From Dipteris shenzhenensis (lineage: Eukaryota > Polypodiophyta > Polypodiopsida > Gleicheniales), in the NCBI GenBank assembly GCA_047967505.1, contig CM106538.1: 64,000 nt of DNA. One strand, given 5' to 3'. Position numbers and translations under genes: made by a program. Of this stretch, positions 46,701-60,647 are shown one piece after another (the stretch's first letter is position 1; each line of letters opens with the position of its first letter). The notes beneath the pieces are model-generated. The model saw only the letters and a list, made by a program, of their open reading frames with translations. It made no database searches and had not been told where the DNA came from.

Positions 46701-49287
46701 CCCTACACGCACAAAACCAGAAACCCACACACAGTACTGATTCAATGGTTTATTTGCAGATACAAATTATAGCTGCACAAACCAATCAGAAAGAACGTAC
46801 ACATAATGGATTGTATGACAAGGCCAATGAGACAAACACAAAGTTTTTCATGTACAAGATTTGACAAGAGACAAACTTACCTTTATTTCTCAGGGTTTGA
46901 AACCCTCACCTCCTCACATTGGACGCTGCCCATCAACAATTCTCCTCTCATTACTCAGGTGGCTTACAGAAGTAGAAAATTGAAAATTAGGGCAAGCCAT
47001 AAGAGGAACCATGAGCGTTCAGAACTGGACATAGCTTAGATATCTTGTATCCACATGCACCTGTAACAAAGAATCCACACTCCACTTGGATCCAACTTGT
47101 TGGGATAAATAGGTCAACAGTGAACACCCCACCTGTGAGCCCCCAAATGAGGAGAGCTCAGTGGAGTGACATCTGTAGGTATTAGGGGAAAGAGCAATAC
47201 AAACTCTGCCATGTGGGCAGTAGATCATAATCATTGTTTAGGTTAATTGGCCAGATCAGTTCATCTTGGGACTGCCATGGAGCTGCCCACTCTTTTGTCA
47301 GCTTATTCATTGCATCAAACAATATATAAAAGAAAAATCCCCACGACAAAGTGCTTTGAAGGTACCAGGGAAAAGACATGGAAGGAGTAAGGCAATTATG
47401 ACAAAGAGCAATGTCTTGTTGCCACAGTGGAGTCAAAGACTAAGTCTGCCAACGCTTAAACCATGTGATGGATGGATCTTCTTATTGCTTGCACCTAACC
47501 GTGGTTCTCATAGTGCTTATCAAGAGTATCCATGTGAATCACTGAATGTACAAGACGGCATGCCACATCAGACCCACATCCAATCTATCTTTTGGAGTAG
47601 ATGGATCATGGAATTGTCCGTCGTTGTACAGGATCCCGAGGTGCAATCGTCCCTTCATGTCAAAGACACCGCTTTAAGTGAGTATTCTTCAAGAAGTGCC
47701 ACCAATAAGACTCCAAGAGTGAGTGGCGTAATCATTTTGGGTAAGGCCCTTTGAACATCATTAAAAGCCCCGCAATGAGACTAACCTCGAGTCAAAATGA
47801 CATCCTTGAGGGTGAGCTAAATAACAAGCTAATTAAGGTTCATAACCTCAAATAGACAGAATGACAAATACTAAGCTCTTTTTCTCAGAAAAATTGGCCA
47901 CATGGAGAAAAGGAAAAACTTCAAGCTTTGCGATATGAGAAGCTCAAGTGCTGATGCTCTGCAGTAAGTGTAAGTATATATCCCCTCAACGTTCATCACA
48001 TTAGTCTCTCTTATTGAATAGTCCCAGGAGCTAATTGGCAGCTCTACCTGAAGCAATTAGAGATTTCCGAACTTGAAAAAGTACGTTCTAAGGTTAGAAG
48101 CTGTTTCGCTTCACAGTTCAAATGCCGTATCCTGTATTGTTTCAGGTTTTGAGAAATATTTCCAACTCAGGTTTTGAGAAATATTTACAACGAAATTTTC
48201 CTCCTCATACAACAATCGAAACCAGTAAGCGCTCCATAAACTTCGTATAGGAAACGTTGAGAATCAAATTTCAACCTAGGAAATTTTCCTTTCTTTAAAG
48301 GAAGTACACAAAAATTTTCTCTTGTCTTATAAACAATCGACATAAAGTAACTGTATATAGCAATTAGCAGCTTCCGTAGCTTTCAATTGCTTTGCAAGGC
48401 CTAGAAACCTTTTTGCCATTAGTGCTCTCAAGTGTTCTCCGTGGTTACATAAAACTCGTACACACCTATCTAATCCAGAGTTCCCAATTTCTGAAGTCAA
48501 AGATGAGGAAAGGTCGATGATGAATGGAACAAGAGAAGAAATGTACATGCGGATGTGACCTCTGTTCTCTTCGAACTTCCTCCTGCACACCCTCAGCAAC
48601 CCTCAACTCCGCCATCTTCATGAGTCGCTGATTTGGCACAGAAAATGCTTCCCCTGCTGTTGTTGCATGAGCCAAACGTTTCCAGTCGTCTGCATCGACG
48701 CTACGCGTCCGCCCCCGCAATGCTCTGTAACGAGCTTCTAGCAATAAGATATCTTCCTCCAAGATGGCACTAGCAGCGCCTTGGTCGGCATTTTCAGACT
48801 CGTTCCCTGAGGGCCGTAGATTTTCAGCCGATGTGGAAAACGGATTGGAATGTTGAGTGGCCGCAGTGACGTCTTGAGGCCTTTCATCGAAACCATTATT
48901 TGGAGATTGGAGGCTGTTTCGGCTTCTGACAAAATTGGGTTCCTGGACACGCTGTGGAGGAAACTTATCGTAATGCTCGGAAGCTCCCCGGCTCACGGGA
49001 GGGACGTTTCCATCTGAATATTTGGGCGTCTTAGACAGATCGGCAACGAAGGGTAGGACAAGATTCTCCAAGAACGAGCTGATGGAGAATGAGGGAACTC
49101 CGGGAGCGGCATTGGCGCGATCCGGCTCCGAGAGGAGTCCGAAGCCAGCTCGATCGCCAAGGCTACGGCAAAGGCAAGAGGAGGGAAGAGGGCGGGAGTC
49201 GAGAGAGGAGGAGGAGGAGGGGGGGGGGGAGGCGAAGATGATTGGGGAGGGGGAGGGGGGGAAAGGGAGGGTGAAGGGAGGGATCAT
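43789..49287 (-). CDS. Plastid-targeted, single-pass membrane coiled-coil protein (family unknown)
   Basis: Exons on the minus strand: 49287-48560, 46572-46520, 45390-44627, 44540-44406, 44196-44152, 43923-43789 (TAG at 43789). All are GT-AG with matching phases, giving 619 residues. The Met at 49287 is the first in-frame ATG. The first 50 or so residues are Ser/Pro-rich with few acids (FPPSPSPIIFASPPPSSSSS), like a chloroplast transit peptide. A helical stretch follows (ILLLEARYRALRGRTRS, WKRLAHATTAGEAF), then one membrane segment at the start of exon 3 (AAVGVFIAGALFIIIGVW), a Ser/Thr-rich linker and a coiled coil over exons 4-6 (LDRRIKKLRQTIQAVDQHRR, AAAALEEEVRVLK). No enzymatic motif was seen. 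A land-plant plastid envelope or division-related factor is a guess only. Introns range from about 0.1 to 2 kb. Confidence 0.82.
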
Positions 49288-49560
49288 GGTGGTGAGAAGG
49301 AAGGTAACATAGCGAAGGGGGGGAAGAAGGAGCTCTAAGACGGAGGGAAGAGGGAGGCCATTGAAGGGAGAGCAAGCTCTTTTGAGAAGCTTAGCCGGCG
49401 ATGAAGAAGATGAAGAAAATATGAATGCATCAGGATTTAGATTTCGATGATTGGTACCTTGGCTTTGTCTCCTTCCCTCCAAAACTTACAGTTCTTAGTT
49501 TAGTTTACTTTACTACTCTTATTTTGGGTGCGTTCACAAGACAAGCTTAGGGTGAGTGTT
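49288..49560 (-). promoter_or_regulatory. Probable 5' UTR/promoter of the membrane coiled-coil gene
   Basis: The frame stays open upstream of the ATG to about 49482 but has no other Met, so it is taken as 5' UTR. No TATA box was identified. The CT-rich patch on the minus strand at 49200-49340 spans the start codon. Confidence 0.35.
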
Positions 49561-49606
49561 AACACCACCAATTCAATGGCAAGTTGGCCACCAGTCGAAT
49601 TGGACG

Positions 49607-49735
49607 ATGGCCCGCTTCCACCGTGTGGTGGTTCTTCACACCATCGCCCATAGGATGACTGCTTCCATAGCGTGGTGGTTCATACCACCCGGCCGCCCGG
49701 GATTGGAGCATGCCCGCTTCCAACGGTTTGGCAAT
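49607..49735. repeat. Three-copy imperfect repeat, about 50 bp
   Basis: Units contain GCTTCCA(C/T)(C/A)G(T/C)GTGGTGGTTC and partly palindromic GGTGGT/ACCACC text; the third unit is shortened. It lies upstream of the minus-strand gene. Confidence 0.6.
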
Positions 49736-49739
49736 AAAA

Positions 49740-52700
49740 TCAGGGTCTACTGGATATCACCCTTGCCTGCCTATGAGAGAGAGAGAGAGCATTTTTGGGT
49801 CCAGCGTGCTCTTCGAATGGACACAAAGGCTTGAACCCATGCAAACCGCATGACAAAAAAGACCAAGTCATTGTCTTTTCTTGGCTACGTTCCTTGAACC
49901 TACAAGCCAATGCTTTTTTTTTCCCGGATATACAACATTGTGTTGTTACCAACATTTGATTGGTCTAGCAATTGGAAGAGATGGAATGTGCCAATCATGT
50001 TGTGAGTGCCCAAGCCCGTCCCTTCTATTGGGCCAACTAGGATGGCAACCCTTCACACCACCTTTTTGGAGGATGGGTGCTATGAACTCAGCCTAATGTA
50101 GGGAAGGTGCTCAAGGATGTGTGCAGGCGATCAACACTAGTCAAGAGCCTCACACCACCCAAGACACCCTCCGAGACATCAAGAGCGACCATAAGGGTTG
50201 ATGGTAATAGCCACATCATTCCTGCTAGTGGTGACAGGATGACAAATCTCATTCAACCGGTTTAGATGGCTTTCCTCCACGTGCCAACCTTGACATTAAA
50301 GATAACTTTAATAAGGGAATTAGATCCCCCATTGGTACCCACTCCAACTAAAACTTTCAAGGCTTTTTTCGTACAAAATGGTTTATTTCATCAATTCAAA
50401 GTGCATTCTTTAAAGTTAAGGTCACAATGGATTCTTCTTTTCAAGGCCTTTCAAACGAGTACCCATGGTGTATAGTTTTAAGTTGATCTGGACCATTCTC
50501 AGCCTTAAATTAACAATTACATTTCTACATTCCAACTTCTCTTTTGGGGGGTTTAAATGTACAAGCATCTTTAACAAGTCTTTAAGATATTTAAGTAACT
50601 AGACTCTCAAATTGCGAATAGGAACGCACACTTATGTGCACTCTGAGAGAGATAGTGACAATGGACTCCATAGTTGTTTTGAAATGCCTTCTAACTATCT
50701 TGAAATTGTTATGAAACCGAAAGATCTTGTAGAGTAATCTCAAATTTGATAATGAAGGCATGCACAAAGTACAATACTAAACGTGTGCTTGCATGATTAC
50801 GATTTGAAATTTCAAAGCACATAGATATTATTCTCCATATGCTAGCTAGATATGCTATTTGGTACATTCTAACAGCCTTAAAAAGCATCGCATGTTAATG
50901 TGCTTACAACCATAAGGCACATTACATGACTTCCAAGTCTGCAATAAAGCATTCCTTTAGTGATTGCAATGTCTAATGCAAATGACCATGCCCACTTTGA
51001 GATACCTTAAAGGACAAAATAACCTTGAATTTAGAACTTATAACTAGACCTAAAATCGCATTGCTTGTACTTATAACTAGAATAGATTTGAAGCCATGTT
51101 CAACTCCATAGTATGAAAACGAAATAGTTAACAGATACTTGTTCATTCCTCTATCAAGTTAGCATCTTGGTCATACATGCTAACATCTTGGTAAATTCTA
51201 AGTCTTTCTAGGAAGGCTGCAATCTCCTTGCAATATGAAAGCAAAAGCTTGTTTCTTCATGTAAGTTGGCAATATGCTGCACACCAAAGTAGTAGTGCAT
51301 ACATCAATACAACATGGCCTCCCTTGAACCTCAAACCAAAGGCCAATAAAATTGCAAAATAAAAGCAAGTAGATACCACACTAGTCATCATCAAGATCAT
51401 CCAAGGCCCATGAGTTCGAGGTCCTCTCCATCTAATGCACTTCCAACATCTTGTGTAGGCATGTCACCCTCATGAGGGCGTAGCATCACCTCAACAAACC
51501 AAGAACAAAACCAACCATCTTTGTATCATTCTCCATGCCCAATATTCTTTGTCCACGTGAAATGCATGCATCCAATGTTGCACCAACCCACCATCAAGTC
51601 TAGCACAAGGGTTGATGGTGGTGTCATCACCTCTACCAAAGTTGTCATGAAGTAGGGAATCTTTTATGCTCCACGTATCAACCAAACTTGTTACTATCAA
51701 TAGCACCATAAAAAATATGAATATAGTTTTGACAAGAATCAATTACCATGGCATGGCATTCCATCATCATAAAACTACCTATATTCCATAGGAAAGGAGT
51801 GTCTAATGCAATCATGTGTTAACTCCATGAATGGATGCCCATCACGATCGGATGGTCATGTATATGATGCATGATTGAAAATGGTGTATAACTCTTGAGA
51901 TGATAAATAGACATCTAAATCATATGCACCAAGTTTAAAAAATTATGACAATCTTGTCAGCAAAATGAAATGACCTTGAATAGTTTATGAAAATCTTATC
52001 AGCAAAATGAAATGACTAGCACTCAAAACATTACTTAGAAAATAGAAAACATTAGTTCATTACCTCCTTGCCAAGCATGGCCTCTGGTAGAAATCCTATA
52101 GGCTCATTGCAATAAATGTATACATGCATGACTAGCTCAAGGACCTTTGTTGCTACATGAACCTAGTTGTGCAACATCTCTAGGTGGCCACTATCAGTTT
52201 AGCCACAATGAAGGCATCATCCAAAAGCTTGGGTGGAATCCTATTCCATATTGGTATGGAGATGTCAAATCCTAGCACTTGCAAGCCAATAGACAAGTCC
52301 AAGGTAACAAGGTCCAACCCCATGCTCTTGGCTCTTTTCTCACTTATCCGTTTGCAATGTTTGTTGAATTGAAGTATTCAACATGCATAGTCTTGTTCTA
52401 CAAATCTCTGCACATGTCCATATACAATTCTAACATTTTCCATCAAATTCGTAAAATAAGGTTTGGCAATGGATTGTAATCATGTTAGAAAAACCATGTA
52501 GTTCGAGTTAGATAATTATTATATTTTTTTGAAGAAACATATACCATCTCTTGAAAAACAATTGTAACCCATGCAATGAGGCTTACCAAACATTATTCCT
52601 TTTTATGACTCATTGCCCATGCCCTTTTCCTTTTGATTCCTTGGTGAATTTCTCCATATCCTCTGTTACAGTATGCCTCACGTACATCTCTTTCTCATTT

Positions 52701-55330
52701 GTGGGATAATTGTCCTGTCTCATAATCTAGCCACCATGGATAGTTTCAATCTCCCATTTGGAGAGGCCATGTAATCTATCAAGACTTGTACATGAACCAA
52801 ACATTTGATGTCATGCCCATATCTCCCACAGATAGAGAATTTCAAAAAATTTAGCACACTCCTCCTCATGGTGTATGTCCTCTTCCATTCAAGAGTTGTA
52901 TCAATAGATGTTCTATGAACTAGTAAACATGTAAGTTGGAATCAACATAGATGTAGACATTGTTTGGTTTTTTAAGTGATGCAATCAAGCAAAGAAAGAT
53001 AGATTCAAATTTGCTTTGGATTTTAATGTCTCACCAGGGTCTCACCCTCCTTTGGACATCTAATATGTAAGGTCATCTGGGCTAGCTTTTGTGCATTGTT
53101 TGATAAGGTTTTTATGCAGTTGTCTAATTGATTGTGGGGCAATGTGCTTGAATTGGCCTTCACGTAGATCTCCTACCACAAAGCTTCAAGCAGGTCCTTG
53201 CTTCTCTTCACAAATTAGCTAGTCTAAGAGAAATCCTTTTTTGTTTCATGGTTCACTTTCTTTATTTAAAATAAGATATCACATGGTGTGATCAAATATG
53301 GATGTAGTGCTGTTATTAAGTGAGCTCTTGATTGGCATCAATTAACATGCCCTCAAGATAGGAGTTGCAAAATGCCCAATGTGCAACAACATGGCTTGTG
53401 TCTAACCTCTCCTAGGGGAGCAATTGACATACAGGAAATAGAACCTCAGTAATAGAATGTTTCATGAGGCACGAACGTGGATGAAGCACAACAAAGAAAC
53501 ATATAGGACAATGACACCAATGATGGACAAAAAGTTTGCACATCATATGGGGCTTTTCAAACAACCACCTTTCCTCTAAGTTAAAATGACAACTTTCCTA
53601 TTTTTGTAGTGCATGTATCATGGAGATTATGAGACGTGTGAGGACTTGCAACTATGAAATAATGGGAGCTATGTCATATTATGCCTTTAGATGGAGTTTG
53701 TGTCAAAGAGACGAACAATGTACGACAATTTGGGGAGGGACTCAATGACCTCATTGATGAATTAGAGGAGGAGGGTAACTTCAAAGTTCAATGTCCGTGA
53801 CCAAATGCTACTTTCCACAAGTTTGCACTACCCTATAATCAGATTCTTGCAATATGTACACGTAATAGACAAATATCTTGCTGCATGAATATATTTACAA
53901 CAATCATGCATATGCCACTAATATTTATATTCAATACTTGAACTCGTCTTTGAATTGAAATTTTGCTAGACTTGAAGAAGGAAGTCGCAATAGCTAATTT
54001 TTGTGGATTAACACTAAAAACAATGTATTGTTTTTATCTTTCATTCTACACCGAAAGTTTCAAATTTATACAAATATAAAGAGAATCTATAAGGTTTTGT
54101 TTGCAAGAAATCGGGAATCATAAAAATAAAATACTATCAAATGGTAATCTTCAACTTCCCTACCAAGAGATACGCATCATTCAATGAATACCCTTCAAGT
54201 CCTTTCAACATAACCTTCATCATCACGAAGATAAGCCTTTACAGGTGAATGAGAAAGATGACCCCTACTTTAGGTTACAATGTACCAAACCCAAACATAA
54301 TATGGAGGAAACATTTCAAGATCATTAGGACCAACCTACGAGAATTGAAAAATAATTGTTGAGATATTTGGTACTAAAAGACATCCATGGAAGGCCACAA
54401 ATATAGGCTATTAGATAAGAGTCCACATATGTTTGTTTGCTCTCATCTAGTTAGAGCTATTAAGTTTCAAATGCAAGTTCTAAAGGGTCTTCAAAATGGA
54501 TATAGACTCTCACATGCACATCATGGGGTATCAGTATCGAGTAAATGACCAGAAACCATCAAGCTAGGTGCATTAAAGCATAAATCTACTAGCTTTTACA
54601 ACTAAGAAACTATCTTCTTGTCAACACATTACAAGACTAACAGTAATAAATTTATGGTTAGTCTTGGCATGTACAAAACATTACATGTGGACTCGATTGA
54701 TCCATTAATGTGCTATCATGCATATTTTTTGAGCCAATGGTGCTACAACAAGTTCGTAATAAATGGCATATACATTGGTGGATAGTACTAAGCTTGTACT
54801 ATATTTGGCAAAGTATGTGCTTATATTAAACTTTTAAAATGTATATAATGCATTTTCATAATTACAGCAGGTCTAGAGAGCCTATAAAACACCATGAAAA
54901 TGGTTCTCTAGAAATCCTTCTTGAGTTTTGCACCTTCTTCATTATTATGGTGGATATGTAAAGGAAAGAAGGGTGTTTGGTAGGCGAATTTAGACAAAAT
55001 TATGAGTAAATGAGAAAAGTAAAAAGTAAAAATAACTTAGTAAGCAAAGCTATGCTTATGTTCTCATTAGTACCCATAAGCTGACATTCGGTTTTTTGCA
55101 AAATTCTGGAAGGTAACGTGCAAAATTCAAAGCATTTTAGTTATCGTTTTGCTTAAAGCTCGCAAAATTTGAATAAGAAGCTTTAAAATTTTCAACTTTC
55201 AAGGGTTTTGTATTGTTAAGAAAGACATTTTGTGTAAACAATGAGGAAAGCCACACCTAAGGAAAGTCTTACAAATTGGGTGGATGAAGGTAAGCATATA
55301 TAAGGCCTCTTCCCACAACCAATTAAGGCT
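49740..55330. other. Long stretch with no recognisable gene or element
   Basis: AT-rich sequence with short open frames only, the longest about 80 codons (for example 51491-51742 minus), without motifs. No LTR ends, primer sites or RT text were seen. It is probably old, unrecognisable repeat DNA. Confidence 0.5.
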
Positions 55331-55334
55331 CTTT

Positions 55335-57130
55335 GTTTTTTTAAAAGAAACATGCAAGCTTTCATTGGAAGGGGGACCAGACCCTAAAAAATGACATAGT
55401 ACAAAAATTGACCTACATATGGGGCAAAATCCCTAGGCCTACGCTTATAGCAAGTCAAAACTAAAGACAAACCCTAGCATAGAGAAAGACTGAACTAACT
55501 TCCACTTCAAGCCTATGTAAAACTTTGACATCAAACCAGCCAACCTCATAGCAACCCATACACTTCTAGACACTCAGCATCGTAGCATCAAATGCTACAC
55601 ATACTCAACCACCTTGCCACATAGAGGGCACAGAGAATTCACTTGCATCTGCCTAGCTAGCTTAGCCTAGACTGGCAGCCATTGGTGGGTTAGCTTCCAC
55701 AGCAAAAAATTAAGCTTCCTTGTACAACAATCCCGCCATATATTCCTTGAATCTTTTGCGTCACCATCCTGGAGTTCTTCTCTGTCCCCATTTTTTGTTG
55801 AGATCTTGTGAAGGAGGACTCTCCCCTAGCAAAGACTTGTATAGTGTTCTCGCTGAGATCTTTCTCAATTGGGTCTTCCCCACATACCACTGAGACATCT
55901 TAGCATGGATCGCCTCCACATAGTTGGTGGGCCATCCTTTCGAGATCATCCTTAAGATCTGGTGCACAAATGTTGTCTCCCAAACATTCAAAGATTATTA
56001 ACAACTAATATCTCTTGACTTGTTCAAATTCCCTGTGTGTGGATTCCATATTTAAGACCAATAGATCAAAACCTTGTGAGTACACTGCAAATTCAAATGG
56101 GCAATAGACTTCACTTCCAAGGTTAGGGCCTTACTCCACTAGATGCACTCGCATAGGCCTGCATCAACCATTAAGCCTCCTAACCCTTTCCAATGGCATT
56201 TTCCAGTCACCAATATCCATGCAAAGACCATCCCTACCAACAAGTTCGACCCCTTATGTCTCACTAAGAAGTCAGAAAACAGTTTCTCATACCACCTGAG
56301 TCCAACCTAGGAACCCACCTTAAGGCATTTCCCATTTTCCAAAAACCAGTGGGCTCTTTTCACCCATGGCATAGATCTACCACACAATTTGGGATCCAGT
56401 TCCCAATTAAAGCGACATTCCTCATGACAATATCTGGCATCCCAATTCCTCCTTGCTGCTTGGAAGCCTTTAGAGCCCAACCAAATGACCTAAAATGTTT
56501 CTCAAAATTTTGCCGATGAGATTGGTGAAAATTACAAACCATAGCCACGAATGTTGTGGTGGCTACCAAAACATGCTTCACTATAAGGGCCCTTGCATTC
56601 CACCCTAACTCTAGCCCATGCCACCCCCTTAGTTTCATCTTGATGCTATCCTTAAACCAATTGAACCTTGTTTTATTGTCAATCCAAGACCTACTATGGC
56701 CCCAGGTATCTTACCTCTTCCCCTATGTGTATCCACTACAACAATGGCATAGATTCATCCCACTTAGGCATTTGATCCGATCATGATCTCAATGCAAATG
56801 ATTTCTACCAAGCTACAAACCCAAAGCATGGCAATAAATTTGCATGACTTCCCTTAGAGCCTCCAAACACTGACGTGATTCCTTGGAAAATGTCATTAGA
56901 TTGTTAGCAAACATTTGGGAGCTAATTTGCTTACATGATGGTAGAGAGACCCCTTGCCCTTACTGCATCTTTCAAGAATTGCAATAGAGGCATAGAGCGA
57001 ATGACAAATCCAAGGGGGCTACGGGACGATCTTGCTTGATCGACCAAGTCAAATTAAAACACTTTACTATTCCCCCATTGAGGCATAAGGCAACTAAGGC
57101 ATTTCCAAATAACATTGAGACCATCCTAAT
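55335..57130 (-). mobile_element. Older LINE relic (different L1 subfamily), RT C-terminal part
   Basis: Minus-strand broken frames read LRGWHGLELGWNARALIVKH and VLVATTTFVAMVCNF (RT thumb, 56360-56638), GGIGMPDIVMRNVAL, ISARTLYKSLLGESPPS (55761-55991), and a zinc motif LCPLCGKVVEY...LRC near 55600-55640. The 3' end ATGAAAGCTTGCATG plus A-rich tail at about 55335-55365 is a common plant LINE ending. It is more decayed than, and unlike in sequence to, LINE A/B/C. The 5' limit is uncertain. Confidence 0.75.
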
Positions 57131-57383
57131 GTTGCTCACCAAAACCCAACCTCTCCATGATGATTAGGATGAAAGCCCAATGGATTGGTTCACACATGCA
57201 TGCACTATGTTTGCTTACCACGCTTAAGCCTATGTCTTTCATCGAAACACGACCCGAGGTCCTAAGCTACACTTATACTACAAATGACAACACTGATATA
57301 TCTTTATGTGACAAAAAGCCTCGGAACCCTGTATACTGAGAATACCCTGCTCTTCCTGTGGAAGCTGTGGGAAAGAGCCAACA

Positions 57384-57403
57384 TTTGGTGCCACTATTTG
57401 GGA
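57384..57403 (+). promoter_or_regulatory. Degenerate gypsy-type primer-binding site
   Basis: TTTGGTGCCACTATTTGGGA after a CCAACA end, close to the TTTGGCGCC-type primer site of Athila/Tat-like elements. It would place an LTR end at 57383 and the leader of the plus-strand gypsy relic (gag at 60648) after it. Confidence 0.45.
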
Positions 57404-58029
57404 AACTAGCATCTCAAGTAAAGAGTAAACATATGCAAGTATGTGTAAAAAATGAACTACTATGAACTTTCAGGAACATAACACTCAAGGGCAAGGAGAG
57501 TAAATTTTTTTTCCCAACTCTAGCGAAACATATCAACCCCAAGCATCAACCTTGGGTTACTACCTTAAGAAATTTTCTTTGTTTCTTAAAAATAAGCCAC
57601 TTGAAGAACAAATCAGCTAGGTAATGGACACTAATGTGTAGAGATTGCAATTTCAAACATTTTACCTTTTTACAGAAGGGCAATCCGAGCTAACCATGAA
57701 AAGTTATGGCCCAGGAAATGTTTAGGGTTTATTCCTAACCCTACACCCATTCCTATAAAAACCCACTCCACCCCCTCATTCTTCTTCTTCCACATCTAGC
57801 CTCCATCCTCTTCCCCATTTTGAGCCCTACACAAGACCCTCCTTCCTCTCCATCAACCACCATTCTACTCCCATCCTCACATGGTGAGTTATTTCGAGCC
57901 CTTCTTGCAATGATAACCTAGCCATCCACCCAGCGTCCATTTGCCCTCAATAATCGTGTAACATCGGGAAAGACTTGGATAGTGTTGCAGGTGACCATCT
58001 CCTCCTCCCTTTCAATTTTCGTCAAAGTT

Positions 58030-58290
58030 TTTAGTCCGTCAAGTTTCCACCCCCTGCCCCCCCTTCCACCTACATCCCCTCTCCACCCTTCCTCTCCCTC
58101 CACCACCTCCTCCTCCACCACCACCACCCCCTTTCCCCCCCTCCTCCACCACCACCACCACCACTACCTTTCCCCCCCTCCTCCACCACTTTGTCCGTCG
58201 AACTCCATTCTCTCTCCAACCCCCACTCTCCTGTCTTCCCCCTCTCAATTTTCCATCCCTTTCCCCCTCTTTTTCGTCTTTCTCTTCCTT
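58030..58290. repeat. C/T-rich low-complexity tract with CCA units
   Basis: Plus strand is almost all C and T with repeated CCACCA and CTCCTCCACC words. Open frames on both strands across it (57918-58353) are produced by this composition. Confidence 0.9.
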
Positions 58291-59892
58291 CAATTCTGTC
58301 ATTTTATGATTTTCGTCATTATTTTTAGAATTTCGTCAGGTTGTCATTTTTAGCACCTCCCTCTTTCTTCCACCCTCTCATACTCTTTTTTCATTAACCC
58401 CTTTTTCCTTTCTGTCCTCCCCTGCCCTTTCTTCATCCTCTCTTTCAATTTACCCCTTTACTTTTCCGTTAACCTCTCATTTCCACTCCCTGCTCCCCTC
58501 AAATTTGTCACCCCCATACTCAATTTCTCCCTTCCCTTTACTATGTGCCCCCTCTTCGAGTCGAGATTGCTTGTCAAATTCCTTCGGAGGCTCAATCCAT
58601 TACTTTCTCCCATCGATCCCATGGATCTGCTTGCAATATGTTATGAGGGTAGTTGGCAAAACCATTGCTTGTAATACCTTATAAGGGCCGTTGCTTTCAC
58701 AGGCAAAATGTTATCTCTCATTGTATGCTCCACTTTGAAGTCATTCGTGATCAGCCCACTTGCAAACATGCTGATTTTCAGGTCCTTTGGTCGTTTTTGC
58801 TACTGAGAAATGGGTCGTCAATGATTTTCTTTGAAACCATAGCATTGCAAATAAATGGGTCGTGAATGATTTTCTTTCAACACACACGTCCCCATGTTCC
58901 TATTCTACACTCCTTGGTTTTGTGCAACCTTGACTTGTAGAGTTTCGTCACTAACAAGCTACAGCTCAACGTAGCAAATAGTTACCCATCGTTGAATCGA
59001 ATGATGTTAACGCATTATGGCAGGAACAGCTTTCTTACTCCTGGTTTGCCATGCGACGTGAAAAGATTTTAAGTTTTTTTTCTATTTTGTCCAAGTTTGA
59101 GAAGAGTCACTCCTTCTTCCTTAGTACTAGAGTCTACAGCTTCTTCATTAGCTCCGCACTAGCAGCCACCCTGATGATTTATTTACTAACAACAAGCATA
59201 ACGTACAACATCATACTCTCTCTTGTTTTCTTTCTACTATCACAAAGGAATTGAATTTTTGGTGTCATGTATTACTTCCATTAAAGTGTTGTAGAATCCT
59301 TTCCTGCTTGAAGCTTTGTAGCATGGCGCACGCTACCTTCTTATGTGTGGAAAGTGCAATCATGGAATTGTGAGGAAAACACATCATCTAACAAGTTGAA
59401 ATGAAGCTCTTGAAAGTGTTTGGTTGGTTTGGATCCAATCTGCACAGCTTTGGCTCTTTGGACATAGGAATTTTGTTACAATCTGCACAGCTTGAGTTTG
59501 GGAGTAGCGCTTCATGATCAACTCTTATAGCCCCAGCAAAGTGTTGCTTTATCAAAGCGCTACCTCCATTGCCAATTTGCTCAAAGAGTTGTGTTTTTGT
59601 GTGCCACCTTCCGTCAAAAGATCACCTAGTTAGTTGTTGCTACCCAAGCTCATTCCTTGTTCGTTTGAAATGTTGAGATAGTGTTGTTGTTTATCGTTTA
59701 CAAAGTTAACCTACTTGCTTGTCATAGAAGTCTGTCTCTCTTCTGATCTTTGACTTGTAGAGGTACCTACACTCATTGCTTCTTGGCTTGAGTATTTTTC
59801 TTGAAAACCACTGCTCTACACATCGGAGAACACACACAATGACCCAAAACACATATACACACCAAAACATACGTTGATGAATCGACGAAGGT

Positions 59893-59894
<2 letters not shown>

Positions 59895-59954
<60 letters not shown>
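59895..59954. repeat. (GA)n microsatellite, 60 bp
   Basis: Thirty perfect GA units. Confidence 0.97.
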
Positions 59955-59957
<3 letters not shown>

Positions 59958-60647
59958 ACACGTGGAGGATGAGGACTTACCCAAACTTAGAAGCTTTTGA
60001 CCATAGTTAGTGTAACTTAACTAGGATTAAGAGTAATCTTAGATTAGTTCAAACTAATAGTAGGTTAGTCTAACTGCATCAAACTCACCAAGGTAAACTA
60101 ATCTAACCTATGTCGGGTTAATTTTCTTGAGATTAGGGAATTCACAAAGAGTCTTAAAACTAAAGTCCTTTCACACCCACTTAAGGACAAAATTATCTTC
60201 ATTTTCACCTTAATTTTGATGAATCATAAATCGATTGATTGACCTCCAAATTGAACCCAAATTTCACATAATGTAACACCACATTACGGGGCATTTTTCC
60301 AATCCATTGTACACCATTTTAGCACCCCTAGCACTCGTTAATTTGCACCCCCATGTGGGCCTCTTTTTGCACTAATTCACTCATAAATTTCTACCGTGAC
60401 CTCCGATTAACGATCCATCTACAGGCACATTTCCCTACACACGTGGGACAATCCTAGGCACATTATTAACATGATGGTCCCTACAACATGAACACATCTC
60501 TAACCCCCCTAACACAACTACATCAACACCCGCACTTGCGGTAGAGACACCCGTTCCACCTCTCGCCAAATCTGCATGCAGCTACGCTCTGGCTAACGCA
60601 TCCGACAACTACGCTCACCAAATCTACATACAACTCCACTGTGACCA

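Larger units (their letters stand above)
57404..60500 (+). other. Leader-like or unrecognised region with low-complexity DNA
   Basis: No protein motif. It contains a TATA-like CTATAAAAACCC near 57760, a long C/T-rich tract and a GA microsatellite. It could be the untranslated leader of the gypsy relic to the right or a mix of elements. Confidence 0.4.

Noticed and set aside
51395-51440. GAGTTCGAGGTCC as a tRNA T-arm
   Set aside because: Only the B-box-like core is present; no acceptor or anticodon stem can be formed around it.
52550-53350. Minus-strand text that looked faintly coding (STSMLIPTYMFTSS)
   Set aside because: Frames are broken throughout and no family could be named; reported only as unrecognised sequence.
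57918-58353. Gly/Val-rich and Pro/Ser/Thr-rich open frames on both strands
   Set aside because: They overlap a C/T-rich low-complexity tract; open frames on both strands are expected from composition alone.
59706-59984. Ser/Leu-repeat open frame
   Set aside because: Produced by the (GA)n microsatellite read on the minus strand.
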